Origin: Paenibacillus sp. Marseille-Q4541
GTDB lineage: Bacteria > Bacillota > Bacilli > Paenibacillales > Paenibacillaceae
Assembly: GCF_018310695.1 (NCBI RefSeq)
Contig: NZ_JAGXCY010000020.1
Coordinates: 1-64,000, forward strand
Length of the DNA: 64,000 nt
Direction of reading: 5' to 3'
The translations under genes and the position numbers were made by a program. Shown here piece after piece: positions 18,527 to 27,158 of this stretch (position 1 is the stretch's first letter; each line of letters begins with the position of its first letter). The notes under the pieces are model-generated. The model saw only the letters and a program-made list of their open reading frames with translations. It was not told where the DNA came from and searched no databases.

Positions 18527-19054
18527 TTATCTAAACTCAAGCAAAAGATTCATTCGGAGACTTTTCAACGAATTTATGTAATCCAACGCTTCATCAGATC
18601 GTTTTATGATCCTTCTCTTATTAGCATATGGATTGGTAACTTCTATTACCTTGGCTACATCGTATCCATGATTCCATTCAATCATCATTTTGCACAAATT
18701 TTTAACGGATTGCTTATAATTCCACTGTTGGAATCCAGTTCTGGATAGGACAAATCGTTTTACAATTCTATAATCTCTTATGATCACACTTGGATTGAGG
18801 ATAAGGATAACATCAGCTTGCTCAAAACTCTCCGTAGTCCAGTCAAACTGTACTCCTTCCATAATCCAAGTTTTCATTTCAAGCGTGTCTTTAAACCTCT
18901 CATCCCTCTCTGCTTGGGAATATCTCACGCCTTCATATTCTCTGTTCCATATCATATTATCTATTTCAAAATAAGGGATACCATACTCACGGGATAATTT
19001 TCTGGCCAAAGTGGATTTGCCACTCCCGCAGGATCCGACTATGCGAATTTTCAT
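18527..19054 (-). CDS. FlaR-like P-loop kinase (adenylate kinase fold)
   Basis: A 175-residue P-loop protein with Walker A GSCGSGKSTLARKL and the substrate segment YFEIDNMIWNREYEGVRYS, typical of the 'topology modulation protein FlaR'/adenylate-kinase-like family. The lid region WIMEGVQFDWTTESFEQAD and the basic motif RIVKRFVLSRTG are also present. It probably phosphorylates a small molecule; despite the historical name, no link to DNA topology can be seen. ATG 19054 is chosen because GAGGTGA precedes it. Confidence 0.85.
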   Translation of the reverse strand: MKIRIVGSCGSGKSTLARKLSREYGIPYFEIDNMIWNREYEGVRYSQAERDERFKDTLEMKTWIMEGVQFDWTTESFEQADVILILNPSVIIRDYRIVKRFVLSRTGFQQWNYKQSVKNLCKMMIEWNHGYDVAKVIEVTNPYANKRRIIKRSDEALDYINSLKSLRMNLLLEFR

Positions 19055-19130
19055 CTCGATCACCTCACCTTTATCCTAACTCCAAACAAAAATAAGATTT
19101 AGCATTTACATCTCATCAATAGGTGTTTCT

Positions 19131-19583
19131 CTACAAAGATTGTTCCGTGATCTGTTTGATGTGATGGATCGTATGATGAATATAATCTTCAGCTAGCCAT
19201 TGCAAGGTTACGGTACTGCCATCTGCCAAAATAGTTTGTTTCTGATATTCTTCGTCAGTTACCTTTTCTAGTACATAGCGTATTTGTTTGTTTAATTGGA
19301 ACCATAACGTAGTTAGTTCAGCTTGTGAGTAATTGTCTTGATAATCATGGATGGATACCCAAAGATCTTGGTTATATCCTTCTAACTTTACGATTTCATC
19401 AGCTATTCGAATTTTCAGAAATCGATGATGATTATTACTAGCTGAGTCACATAAATGACCTAATATCTCTTTCTTAGACCACTTATTAGGATTTGCTTTT
19501 CTGCACAATTCTTCTTCTGTAATTGACTTTAGTACTTCTGGAAATGCGGTGATGAGATTTTCAAGATTTTTTATGATATCCAT
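19131..19583 (-). CDS. DinB-family protein
   Basis: A 150-residue DinB-superfamily protein (DinB_2 type). Metal ligands are H in EILGHLCDSASNNHHRF and the pair in EDYIHHTIHHIKQI. The first helix IKNLENLITAFPEVLKSI and the segment NKWSKKEILGHLCDSA are characteristic. It is probably a metal-dependent enzyme of unknown substrate. ATG 19583 has GAAGGAGA upstream; an in-frame ATG at 19604 does not. Confidence 0.88.
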   Translation of the reverse strand: MDIIKNLENLITAFPEVLKSITEEELCRKANPNKWSKKEILGHLCDSASNNHHRFLKIRIADEIVKLEGYNQDLWVSIHDYQDNYSQAELTTLWFQLNKQIRYVLEKVTDEEYQKQTILADGSTVTLQWLAEDYIHHTIHHIKQITEQSL

Positions 19584-19625
19584 GTTTATTTCTCCTTCAG
19601 TCACAGAAGAATGACCTCTTCAAAT

Positions 19626-19679
19626 TTAGCCCCGTTTGGATTGTTGACATGCCATTATTGCAACTTCTTGTGCATTCAT
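19626..19679 (-). CDS. Tiny open reading frame with a good ribosome binding site
   Basis: Seventeen codons (MNAQEVAIMACQQSKRG) follow GAGGAG at seven bases and end just before the DinB gene. It could be a leader peptide, a truncated gene start or chance. Confidence 0.2.
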   Translation of the reverse strand: MNAQEVAIMACQQSKRG

Positions 19680-19846
19680 AGGTAAACTCCTCTATTAGCT
19701 ACACTTAACAGGTGTTACTATTTAGATTACTTCGTCACCATCTTTGTATTTTCCTGTCCAAACTACGGATTGCATTAGAAGTACCAGCGTTAAAATAAGG
19801 CTATTTGAATTAAATAGATAACCATATTCATCGATTTCAACAAACA

Positions 19847-19880
19847 AAAAACCGATGAGATTTAGGTCTCATCGGTTTTA
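19847..19880 (-). terminator. Terminator after the YflT/YsnF gene
   Basis: A near-perfect inverted repeat (AAAACCGATGAGA and TCTCATCGGTTTT, 6-base loop) lies 47 bases beyond the stop at 19927. The rest of the 19.6-19.9 kb gap shows nothing else clear. Confidence 0.9.
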
Positions 19881-19926
19881 CTATAGACAATGATGATGCA
19901 TGTCTAATTGCATATATAAGCCTAGT

Positions 19927-21081
19927 TTAGTGTCTTGGACGGTTGATTGTTCCTCTGTTTAACGCTTCACGCTGTTCTTTGGTTTCAACATCCTCGTTTA
20001 CTAGCGGTTCCCCCTCACGAGTTACGCGAGCTTCTTCATGTTTTACCGTATCCTTAACTTGCTTCGTATCTTGTACGGTTTCTTTATGGACTTCTACTTC
20101 ACCAGTAACTACGTTACGTTTATTCACTTCCACTTGTTCCTCACTTACCGGAATACGAATGTTCTCGCTGCGTCCAATAGGCTCGTTTGTTGCTTTATCA
20201 TTCACAGCTTTGCGCTCAATGACGACTTCTTCATGACTTACAGGAACATCAATCGTTTTTTGCTCTTCGATGACTTCTTTACGTACTTCTACTTCCCCTG
20301 TTTTAGCCTTGTTTTTAGACACATTTAGCTGCTCTTCCCGTAGGCGAAGTGTTTGTTCATCTTCACCTGAATCAAAGCGACCATTGCCAACATTCTCCGC
20401 AGTGACTTTACGGTCCATATCTCTAGTTGCTGTACGATCATTCATTGTCTTGCTGGCAACGGAACGATCCGTTACTGCCGCATTTGGAGCTGTACCTATC
20501 GACGTATTCGGAGTTGCATATTTTTCATCAAAATGATGCGCATTTGAAGCATTATTACTACGGAAGATATTGTGGACTTTTGCTTTATTCCTAGCCTTTT
20601 CTTCAACTAACACTAGAATTTGTCCTTCTTTAACATTGTTATCATATTCTTTCGCTTGTTCTTCTGGAATTCCCAGACCAATCAAACCTCCAACAAGTCC
20701 GCCGGCACCTGCACCAACCGCTGTTCCTGTCAGCGTCACTGCGATTGGACCTGCTACCATAATTGGACCGAACACGGGAATTGCCATTATTCCCAAACCT
20801 GCCAGAAGACCTGCAATACCACCAACCAGGCCACCTGCTGTCGCTCCTGTAGCTATACCCTTAGGCGCTTTCGTGCCAGTCTCCTCACTGATTGCCTTCA
20901 TATCTTTTTTATCTTTAGCAATAACAGAAATTTCGTCTGTACGGAAACCTTCCGCTTTCAACTGCTCAATTGCTCTGCTTGCTTCAGCTTCTGTTTTAAA
21001 TGTACCTACGATTTTTTCATTCTCATGTACCTTATTCGTGTTCTTTACGTCATTCATTTTGTTTACATTGTTGTTCATCAT
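19927..21081 (-). CDS. YflT/YsnF-type general stress protein (two-domain)
   Basis: A 384-residue stress-type protein. The N-terminal YflT/17M-like domain (residues about 20-70: KIVGTFKTEAEASRAIEQL, FRTDEISVIAKDK) leads into a glycine-rich hydrophobic stretch (80-150) that may insert in or touch the membrane. After a low-complexity linker, the C-terminal part (about 230-365) is a DUF2382/YsnF-AvaK domain with repeated EVEVHKETV-type segments. B. subtilis relatives are induced by general stress. A GTTTTA-13-GGTTAA pair upstream near 21165-21190 faintly recalls a sigma-B promoter, but this is weak. The domain fusion is notable. Confidence 0.85.
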   Translation of the reverse strand: MMNNNVNKMNDVKNTNKVHENEKIVGTFKTEAEASRAIEQLKAEGFRTDEISVIAKDKKDMKAISEETGTKAPKGIATGATAGGLVGGIAGLLAGLGIMAIPVFGPIMVAGPIAVTLTGTAVGAGAGGLVGGLIGLGIPEEQAKEYDNNVKEGQILVLVEEKARNKAKVHNIFRSNNASNAHHFDEKYATPNTSIGTAPNAAVTDRSVASKTMNDRTATRDMDRKVTAENVGNGRFDSGEDEQTLRLREEQLNVSKNKAKTGEVEVRKEVIEEQKTIDVPVSHEEVVIERKAVNDKATNEPIGRSENIRIPVSEEQVEVNKRNVVTGEVEVHKETVQDTKQVKDTVKHEEARVTREGEPLVNEDVETKEQREALNRGTINRPRH

Positions 21082-21392
21082 AATTGTGTTTCCTCCTTAG
21101 ATGTCTCTCATCGTTGTATTTTTTATTGTTTGTTATCGTTGTTTCGCTTGCCTGATCTAAACTTAACCGTATAAAAATGATTAAAACATGGCTATTTGGT
21201 TTAACCGTCCTCATTTTTCTATCTATGATCTTACTAATTTACATTTATTATTGAAGTTTCATATGTGGCTAATAGTAGGAAGTTTCCTTTGATCATGCGG
21301 ATTTAAGCTTGTCCGTTTAATATTTTTTAGTAACTTTGTGATGCCCAGTTGCGTTTAAATAATTAATAGAATTTTATGTTTGGGGGAGAACG

Positions 21393-21761
21393 ATGAAGAA
21401 CAAATGGAAGGTTATTTTATTTAGTTCTACCGGAATTTTAATGATTTTAGTCGTAGTAGCCGCAACCTATATCAACAACGTAGGTTATAACAATATCAAG
21501 CTTATGTACAAGTTAAATACAACGGAAGTATCCATTGTTCAGATGGATGAAGAGGGACATTATCTTGCATTAAGGGAGAACAGTAATGAACTTCTTAGAG
21601 ATCGTATGGAAAGGGAAGGCTGGCAGTTCCAGCAGCAGGAAGGCTCTGGATATTTTTTCGATAAAGATAATAAAGAGGCTGTTGTTACAACGAAAATATG
21701 GAACCGGAACTATGTTATTTATCAAGTGAATGATAATGTGGCAAACATTGCAGACGAATAA
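21393..21761 (+). CDS. Membrane-anchored hypothetical protein
   Basis: A 122-residue protein with one N-terminal membrane helix (VILFSSTGILMILVVVAATYI) and an extracellular alpha+beta domain (LLRDRMEREGWQFQQQEGSGYFF, AVVTTKIWNRNYVIYQV). GGGGGAG lies just before the start. No family is recognised. It is one of five plus-strand genes and shares a 311 bp divergent intergenic region with the stress gene; that gap also contains the stress-gene promoter area. Confidence 0.65.
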   Translation: MKNKWKVILFSSTGILMILVVVAATYINNVGYNNIKLMYKLNTTEVSIVQMDEEGHYLALRENSNELLRDRMEREGWQFQQQEGSGYFFDKDNKEAVVTTKIWNRNYVIYQVNDNVANIADE

Positions 21762-21787
21762 GAAGTGGCTTCACATATAAGGGTACG

Positions 21788-21837
21788 AAAAAAAGTCGAC
21801 TTCACAGAAGAACTACGCTGTAAAATCGACTTTTTTT
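21788..21837. terminator. Bidirectional terminator
   Basis: AAAAAAAGTCGAC and TCGACTTTTTTT form a symmetrical hairpin between two convergent genes, with A/T tracts suited to termination in both directions. Confidence 0.9.
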
Positions 21838-21853
21838 CTTGTCATGTTGCTTA

Positions 21854-22402
21854 TTAAGTAAATTTTCTTATTATGATTTCTTTAATTTGGTCTACAATGA
21901 CTTGTTTATCTAGAGCTCCATCGATAACAAAATCTGAATTTGGCTTTATCTTATCAATCATCATCATGTACGCTTCTCTTGCCCCAGATAAATAGGCTGT
22001 CATATCCTTTCTGATGTCATCTCCAGAAGAATGGCCATAATCTCTTAATATACGTCTAGACATAGCAATATCCAAAGGGGTATCAATAAATATAGTCAAA
22101 TCAATAAATTCATTCATTTCATTGTTTAATTTGGCGAATGGATAGTCGAGCAATATGTAATCTGGCTTTGACTCTTTTTCTTCTAGCAGCATAGTCACAT
22201 CTCTAATAAAGGGTGTTAATTTCCATTCATTATAATCTCCCCCGCGCCTAGCCCAATCCACCAAGTCGCTTGGTCCTTCAAAATCGTAATCATCAAAAAA
22301 CAGTGCTTTAGTGTTACCCAGTTGCTTGTTTAAAAGCTCGATCGCTGTAGTTTTACCTCCGCCTCCAACCGCTGCAATCGTAATAACGATAGGTTTTTTC
22401 AT
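21854..22402 (-). CDS. Uridine kinase-like P-loop NTPase
   Basis: A 182-residue P-loop kinase with Walker A AAVGGGGKTTAIELL, a substrate-side motif ALFFDDYDFEGPSD and the Walker B-like DYILLDYPFAKL, followed by ITFIDTPLDIAMSRRILRDYG. This is the layout of uridine/pantothenate kinase-like proteins. The substrate is unknown. ATG 22402 follows GGGAGG by nine bases; a TTG three bases earlier is possible. Confidence 0.85.
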   Translation of the reverse strand: MKKPIVITIAAVGGGGKTTAIELLNKQLGNTKALFFDDYDFEGPSDLVDWARRGGDYNEWKLTPFIRDVTMLLEEKESKPDYILLDYPFAKLNNEMNEFIDLTIFIDTPLDIAMSRRILRDYGHSSGDDIRKDMTAYLSGAREAYMMMIDKIKPNSDFVIDGALDKQVIVDQIKEIIIRKFT

Positions 22403-22465
22403 CAAGTTAACCTCCCTCTCGTGTTGTTATCTACATTTTTTAATTATGATGCTGCCATCATACAA

Positions 22466-22927
22466 TTAACTATCTTCTTCTACTTCAAAGATGGAGTCAA
22501 CAATAATCGGAAGATTATCCCTAACAGAAACCGCGCCAAATACAGACCTAGCATGGACACCTCGTTCATTAAACACATCATACATTAAGTCGGAAAATCC
22601 ATTTAGCACCTTATGATGTTCTTCATAAGTAGGTTCTGCATTAACAAACCCTTGTACTTTGATCACTCTCTTCACTTTATCTAACGTTCCCAAAGCATCT
22701 TTTAATACAGCAAGAACTTCAATTCCTGTTTCCCGAGCATATTGATATCCTTCATCTGTTGTAAATTCGCTGCCTAACTTCCCTTTTGGACATCCGGTGG
22801 GCCCTTTCCCTGATACAAACATCATCCCATTAACTATTACATAGTTCGTATACTGCGCAGCAGGATGACTTACAGGAGGTAAGTCGATCCCCAATTCTTT
22901 AAGCCGAGATTCGATAGATTTACTCAT
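22466..22927 (-). CDS. RidA/YjgF-family protein (atypical subgroup)
   Basis: A 153-residue YER057c/YjgF/UK114-fold protein. Characteristic segments are YTNYVIVNGMMFVSGKGP, LKDALGTLDKVKRVIKVQGFVN and HARSVFGAVSVRDNLPIIVDSIFEV, with the conserved arginine in HARS. It belongs to the longer RidA subgroup, distinct from the canonical RidA at 47.4 kb. It probably deaminates reactive enamines or a related substrate. ATG 22927 is used (AGAGGG upstream); the reading frame extends further upstream, but that part is the tail of a neighbouring pseudogene read in another frame. Confidence 0.85.
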   Translation of the reverse strand: MSKSIESRLKELGIDLPPVSHPAAQYTNYVIVNGMMFVSGKGPTGCPKGKLGSEFTTDEGYQYARETGIEVLAVLKDALGTLDKVKRVIKVQGFVNAEPTYEEHHKVLNGFSDLMYDVFNERGVHARSVFGAVSVRDNLPIIVDSIFEVEEDS

Positions 22928-22946
22928 ATCTAACCCTCTTTCATGA

Positions 22947-23343
22947 TTACTCAAAATATTCAGGATCCCCATTTTCAAATAATACATTTCCATCCTTATC
23001 TGTTGCTTTAATCGTGATGGGATCATGCAATTCGGATTGCCCTGTTATATACCATACCAAATTCTAATCCCATGATGATCTATGATGTTAGCAGATTTAT
23101 TGCCTTCACTTACTATGATCACTTGAGTTATTTTGGAATCTACAACAGCACCATATAGTATTTTCACTTCTCCTTCTGAACCACCATCTCTCGACCATGT
23201 AAGAGCATTGTCAGATAACAATTCTGTATAACCACCCGAACGCACCCATTTTACGTCAACCCTCTGATCTTCAAATATTCCATAACCTAATTTTTGGTTT
23301 TGTGTACGATACAATGAGATTATCTCATCGCCTGTATTTGCTA
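22947..23343 (-). pseudogene. Hypothetical gene broken by a 5-bp tandem duplication
   Basis: One frame (about 23343-23045) reads TQNQKLGYGIFEDQRVDV, ILYGAVVDSKITQVIIVSEG and ends IWYGI-stop. The next frame continues as WYITGQSELHDPITIKATDK and DGNVLFENGDPEYFE to a stop at 22947. At 23050-23059 the pentamer TACCA is present twice; deleting one copy restores ...IWYITGQSELHD.... There is no start codon or signal sequence upstream, because the frame abuts the DinB gene stop. It is thus both N-truncated and frameshifted. It resembles the extracellular domain of a Bacillales lipoprotein. Confidence 0.8.
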
Positions 23344-23868
23344 TACCTTAAGTCTTTTCCTTATCATTCTGATCTGGCCTCTATGATTGATCTCATCTTC
23401 AAACACGTGAAACCACATGAAATAATAATTTGCTTGTTTGTGGGCCCAAAACTCTTCTTCTGTATATAACCAATCATCATTAACGGTTTTAAATAATTCA
23501 TAAGTTCGGTTTCTCACCGCATTCAATTGTTCTATATAATAGTCTAATTCATTCCCCTTAATCTTTTCTCTTCCTTCTTGCCCAAGACTCAAAGCAGCAC
23601 CCCAGACTGACATCTCTTCCTCATTTAACTCTCTTTTCTCAAACGTCCCCACCTGGTATGCGTATTCTACTGCTGCAAAATGTAATAATAGAGCTCCAAT
23701 TGAATTGCTATCCTGGTCTAATAAATAATCCAATTGTTCTACGGATAAATCCTTTACACTTTCTAATGTGGTAAATCTGGCATAGTTCATCATTGATAAT
23801 AAACGACTAATTTGAGGTGAATGACCTGGGATGTCGGTAATAAGAAAAATCTGATTCATGTCTATCAT
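23341..23868 (-). CDS. DinB-family protein
   Basis: A 175-residue DinB/DUF664 protein: the helix LLDQDSNSIGALLLHFAAVEYAY contributes the first histidine, and MWFHVFEDEINHRGQIRMIRKRL supplies the last two. ATG 23868 follows GGAGG by seven bases. The upstream GNAT gene ends at 23890, so the two are probably cotranscribed. Substrate unknown. Confidence 0.88.
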   Translation of the reverse strand: MIDMNQIFLITDIPGHSPQISRLLSMMNYARFTTLESVKDLSVEQLDYLLDQDSNSIGALLLHFAAVEYAYQVGTFEKRELNEEEMSVWGAALSLGQEGREKIKGNELDYYIEQLNAVRNRTYELFKTVNDDWLYTEEEFWAHKQANYYFMWFHVFEDEINHRGQIRMIRKRLKV

Positions 23869-23889
23869 TGGGATAACCTCCATGTTCAT

Positions 23890-24708
23890 TTAGTTAGTTA
23901 CGTTAAACCAGAAGATTTTATAGTTGAAAGAAAGGGTCATTCCTACACTCTTCGCCAACTGAATCGAACCTGTATTCTCAGGAGTACAATCCCAGTAAGG
24001 ATCTAATCCTTGGAGCTTACACTCTTCTACAAATGCGTGAGCTACAGCTGCACCATAATGCCTTTTTCTATACTCTTCTAGTGTTTCTATATCAATTGCA
24101 TGCATCTTGTCATCAACAAAAGCAGAAAAACATAAACTCACTACCTGATTGTTATGCACGCCAATATATCCAAAACCATGTTGTAAAAATTCATCTACGG
24201 AATCCCAAAACCGAGTAATCTTTTGCTCTAAAAATGATTGATTTTCAAATCTGCTGGACCCGAGCAATGCTCCATCTAATCTGTGAATCATCACATACTC
24301 CCCGTGGTTACTACATGGTGCTGTGTCTGTGCTGAGTTTAAACACATGCTGATTGTCATTTGATAGGTTTCTTTTATTAAAAATCGTTTGTACCGTTTCT
24401 GCCCAGCGATCATTTTCTACACTAATTTCGACCAGCTCAATATTACATTTTTTAAGTTTAGGTTCAATAGAATGGGTCATATAGGTTTCCAATCCTGATA
24501 GAAAGGATTCACTCTGCGGATCTCCAGCAACATGAAACCCTGCTTGACCTTGAATCCAAATCAATACCGCTGTTATGTCTGTCTCATGATCTACATAAAC
24601 AGAACCAGGATTTGTCCCTCTTACCACTGCTCTTGCCTCAATATTTCTACACTGATCTGTAATATGTCTGACCTTATAAAAGTCTTGTTTGGTAAGCTCT
24701 GTTATCAT
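23890..24708 (-). CDS. GNAT-family acetyltransferase (Gly-aminotransferase-like)
   Basis: A 272-residue protein. The N-terminal half is divergent, while the C-terminal half is a GNAT domain: VSLCFSAFVDDKMHAIDIETLEEYRKRHYGAAVAHAFVE, then LDPYWDCTPENTGSIQLAKSVGM. This matches the GNAT_acetyltran (YkkB-like) group. It likely acetylates a small amine. ATG 24708 has AGGAGGG upstream. Confidence 0.88.
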   Translation of the reverse strand: MITELTKQDFYKVRHITDQCRNIEARAVVRGTNPGSVYVDHETDITAVLIWIQGQAGFHVAGDPQSESFLSGLETYMTHSIEPKLKKCNIELVEISVENDRWAETVQTIFNKRNLSNDNQHVFKLSTDTAPCSNHGEYVMIHRLDGALLGSSRFENQSFLEQKITRFWDSVDEFLQHGFGYIGVHNNQVVSLCFSAFVDDKMHAIDIETLEEYRKRHYGAAVAHAFVEECKLQGLDPYWDCTPENTGSIQLAKSVGMTLSFNYKIFWFNVTN

Positions 24709-24747
24709 AATTACACCCTCCTGAATTGAGTGTGTCATGCGAATCAT

Positions 24748-24897
24748 TTACGTTATGTTCTTATTTAGAAAAACTAATCTATCTATCTCAGTGAAACCAT
24801 TTTTCTTATAAAATGCCTCTGCAGGAATATCCCGATCGGTTAATAAAGTGATGTTACTTATTCCATGTGAATCAAGTTCATTTACTAAAAACGCCAT
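24748..24897 (-). pseudogene. C-terminal fragment of a GNAT acetyltransferase
   Basis: Forty-nine codons (MAFLVNELDSHGIS..., LTDRDIPAEAFYKKNGFTEI) match only the last third of a GNAT domain, from the helix after motif A to motif B. An in-frame stop lies directly upstream and there is no binding site. It is a remnant lying between two intact GNAT genes. Confidence 0.75.
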
Positions 24898-24909
24898 CAG
24901 CTATAGGAT

Positions 24910-25422
24910 TTAGCCCCCTTGGATCGTGAAGGTTTGGGATATGACTTTATGGCTTCCGGAAATCCCCTCTATTTCAATACTATCTTCTTCCTCGGAATAA
25001 TGAATTCCATTTACTTCATAGTATTTCTTCCAGAATCGAACGGCCGCCTGATTACCAGATAATTGTTCAACTTTAAATTTCCCTTGGAATTGTTCTAGCA
25101 CCCAATGAACCGCTTCTGCTGCTAGTTTCATTCCCCGATATTTTTTAATAATGAACAGCTCCTGTATGGCATAATCGATCCCTTCTGGTACATAAGGAGG
25201 CGAGCATACTAATATAAATCCTATTATTTTCCCTTCATAACTAATGAAATAAGGATGTAATTCCTTTTTTTCTAGATATAAATAGGTGTTTGTTGGATCA
25301 AAAGTGCCTTCTTCTGTTATATCTTCGCCAGTAAATTCGGATAGGTCATACAAATATAAGTTATATAAGTTCAAAAACGTTTCCTTTTGTTCTTTCAATA
25401 TTCTAGTAATGTGAGTATTCAT
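24910..25422 (-). CDS. GNAT-family acetyltransferase
   Basis: A 170-residue GNAT protein. Motif A is seen in IQELFIIKKYRGMKLAAEAVHWVLEQF, and the acceptor-side region begins FLNLYNLYLYDLSEFTGEDI. The N-terminal Y-D-x-S-E-F motif is shared with the genes at 34.7 and 58.4 kb, so the three form a narrow paralogous group. Substrate unknown. GGAGGG precedes the start. Confidence 0.88.
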   Translation of the reverse strand: MNTHITRILKEQKETFLNLYNLYLYDLSEFTGEDITEEGTFDPTNTYLYLEKKELHPYFISYEGKIIGFILVCSPPYVPEGIDYAIQELFIIKKYRGMKLAAEAVHWVLEQFQGKFKVEQLSGNQAAVRFWKKYYEVNGIHYSEEEDSIEIEGISGSHKVISQTFTIQGG

Positions 25423-25434
25423 TTCTTCCCTCCA

Positions 25435-26055
25435 TTAATCAAACATCACTTCACTAGTAACGTTTAGACCTTTATCGAACATGATCTGCACTTGTTCACA
25501 TGTATTTCTCTCCTCTGAGAGCTGTGGTAGATTGGCACGATCAAAGAACTGAACTTCACTCGTTTCCATTCCTTCCTCCGCACTACCCCCGATGATCTCG
25601 CACAAAATAAAAATCTTGTACACATGGTACGGCGAAGGTAAATGATGATGCTTATTTTTATCCAACACGGCAAGTAGACGCTTAGGAGCCACATCGAATC
25701 CGGATTCTTCTTTTACTTCTTTCACTACAATTTCACGTGGAGATAAACCGACATCCGCCCATCCCCCAGGAAGTGCCCATGCGCCATCTGCTTTTTCCTT
25801 CACCAACAGTATTTTATTGTCCTGAAAAATAACACCTCTTATATCTACTTTTGGAGTCGCATATCCGGTTTCCTTCGCAAACAAATCTACAATTCGATTA
25901 GAATCGACTTCCGTATACGTGTTCAGTATTTCGATACTTAGACTTCTCAATTGTTCGTATCTCTCGATGTCATAAATATCTTTGCAGTATGCTAATCCAT
26001 TCTGACTGATAGCCTGCATCTGTTTTGCCCATGTCAGCCATTTCACTTCTTCCAT
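25435..26055 (-). CDS. NUDIX hydrolase with N-terminal Nudix_N2-type domain
   Basis: A 206-residue NUDIX protein. Residues 1-60 (WLTWAKQMQAISQNGLAYCKD, YDIERYEQLRSLSIEIL) match the N-terminal domain of ADP-ribose/nucleoside-diphosphate-X hydrolases of this type. The NUDIX box is GWADVGLSPREIVVKEVKEE plus SGF. It likely hydrolyses a nucleoside diphosphate derivative. ATG 26055 follows AAGGAG by eight bases. It lies 12 bp upstream of the GNAT gene, so the two are probably one transcript. Confidence 0.9.
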   Translation of the reverse strand: MEEVKWLTWAKQMQAISQNGLAYCKDIYDIERYEQLRSLSIEILNTYTEVDSNRIVDLFAKETGYATPKVDIRGVIFQDNKILLVKEKADGAWALPGGWADVGLSPREIVVKEVKEESGFDVAPKRLLAVLDKNKHHHLPSPYHVYKIFILCEIIGGSAEEGMETSEVQFFDRANLPQLSEERNTCEQVQIMFDKGLNVTSEVMFD

Positions 26056-26144
26056 GACCCTCACTCCTTATTCGTATCGATATCAGATCACATAATGGTG
26101 TAACTCTGTGGAATTCTCGATTTCTTCTAACATGTAATTTCTTC

Positions 26145-26639
26145 TCACCCTATGTCCGCGACCATCGTTATGGATGTATCCACCATACCAACTTCCTGAA
26201 ACCCGAATCGTTGATATAATGTCACTGCTGGCAAATTATTCGGATCTACACTTAGAGACACTCTCTTGATTCCGATCCTTTTCATCTCTTCGAATAATCT
26301 TGTTAGCAGGGCTGTTCCCATTCCTTGCCCTCTATATCCTTTTACTAATGCCATTCCCAGTTCCGGTACATCGTCACTTAGGTAACCAAACCCTTTGTTA
26401 TTTTCATTAAAGTAACGAATGGTTACCGACCCTAAAGACTGCCCTGTGTTGCCAACGGCAATATAGCCTAAATCTCCATCTCTCCCCCAATTCTCTACAT
26501 ACTTCGATAGGAACGATTCTTTTATAACCTCTCTGCTAAAAGGTTCTTCACCTTCTCGGACATATAAAGATTCATATAACATATCCCATAAAAAGGGTTC
26601 ATCTTGTTCTGTTATAGGTTTGATTGTATATAGACTCAT
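26145..26639 (-). CDS. GNAT-family acetyltransferase
   Basis: A 164-residue GNAT enzyme with motif A LGMALVKGYRGQGMGTALL (acetyl-CoA pyrophosphate loop Q/RGQGMG) and motif B RVSLSVDPNNLPAVTLYQRFGF. This is the RimI-like layout. Acceptor unknown. The start has AAGGGGCGG upstream. Confidence 0.9.
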   Translation of the reverse strand: MSLYTIKPITEQDEPFLWDMLYESLYVREGEEPFSREVIKESFLSKYVENWGRDGDLGYIAVGNTGQSLGSVTIRYFNENNKGFGYLSDDVPELGMALVKGYRGQGMGTALLTRLFEEMKRIGIKRVSLSVDPNNLPAVTLYQRFGFQEVGMVDTSITMVADIG

Positions 26640-26696
26640 TAAATCCGCCCCTTTGTCTCACTTCAGAGTACGTAACGATCTTTCCAAGTTCAATTT

Positions 26697-26749
26697 ATAA
26701 AACGCCTCAGCTCTAGATATGCTTTATATCCTAGACTGGGCGTTTTAAA
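26697..26749 (-). terminator. Terminator with long interrupted stem
   Basis: On the minus strand AAAACGCC...CTAGGATAT folds onto ATATCTAG...GGCGTTTT, followed by TATAAATT. It ends the transcript of the two small genes and the GNAT at 26.9-27.7 kb. Confidence 0.75.
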
Positions 26750-26860
26750 TTATTACCATAATTATACATATTTATTTTGAGTAACGATAGACTTAAATCG
26801 TTTTATCCCAATTCGGAAATCGGTATTGTAGGCTGAGGTCACTTTGAAAGGGTGAGGATT

Positions 26861-26956
26861 CTATTCAGTAAATTCAATGAGAAATGGATGCGTCTTATTG
26901 TCTAATGCCTTGTGGATTCTTTCTTTGAGATTCCCCGAAGTAACGATGAACTTCAT
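26861..26956 (-). CDS. 31-residue small protein
   Basis: A short frame (MKFIVTSGNLKERIHKALDN... to a TAG stop) has a strong GAGGAGG eight bases before ATG. That binding site overlaps the stop codon of the preceding small gene, indicating translational coupling. It could be a genuine small protein or the start of a truncated gene. Confidence 0.45.
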   Translation of the reverse strand: MKFIVTSGNLKERIHKALDNKTHPFLIEFTE

Positions 26957-26969
26957 TTGAGTAACCTCC

Positions 26970-27143
26970 TCAGACATCTGTTTTATTCACTAATTCTTTT
27001 ATTTCTTTCATTTCTTTCATCAGTGAACTGAGTCCCTCATTAACTCTCTCATCATTTTCTATTTTTCTTTTCAGCTTTACTTCAATAGATATTAGAGTAA
27101 TCGTAATAATAAATAGGAATAGGACGATAAGGACCACGCCCAC
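26970..27143 (-). CDS. 57-residue single-helix membrane protein with coiled-coil tail
   Basis: From GTG 27143, after GGGGGG, the product has one membrane helix (VVLIVLFLFIITITLISI) followed by a charged, heptad-like helix (EVKLKRKIENDERVNEGL, MKEMKEIKELVNK). It starts 15 bases after the stop of the GNAT gene at 27159 and is likely in its operon. Function unknown. Confidence 0.55.
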   Translation of the reverse strand: MGVVLIVLFLFIITITLISIEVKLKRKIENDERVNEGLSSLMKEMKEIKELVNKTDV

Positions 27144-27158
27144 AATCTATCCCCCCTT

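Noticed and set aside
20570..21100. A 176-codon plus-strand frame opposite the stress protein gene
   Set aside because: It is the antisense shadow of the glycine/alanine/valine-rich coding sequence, has no binding site and has low-complexity composition.
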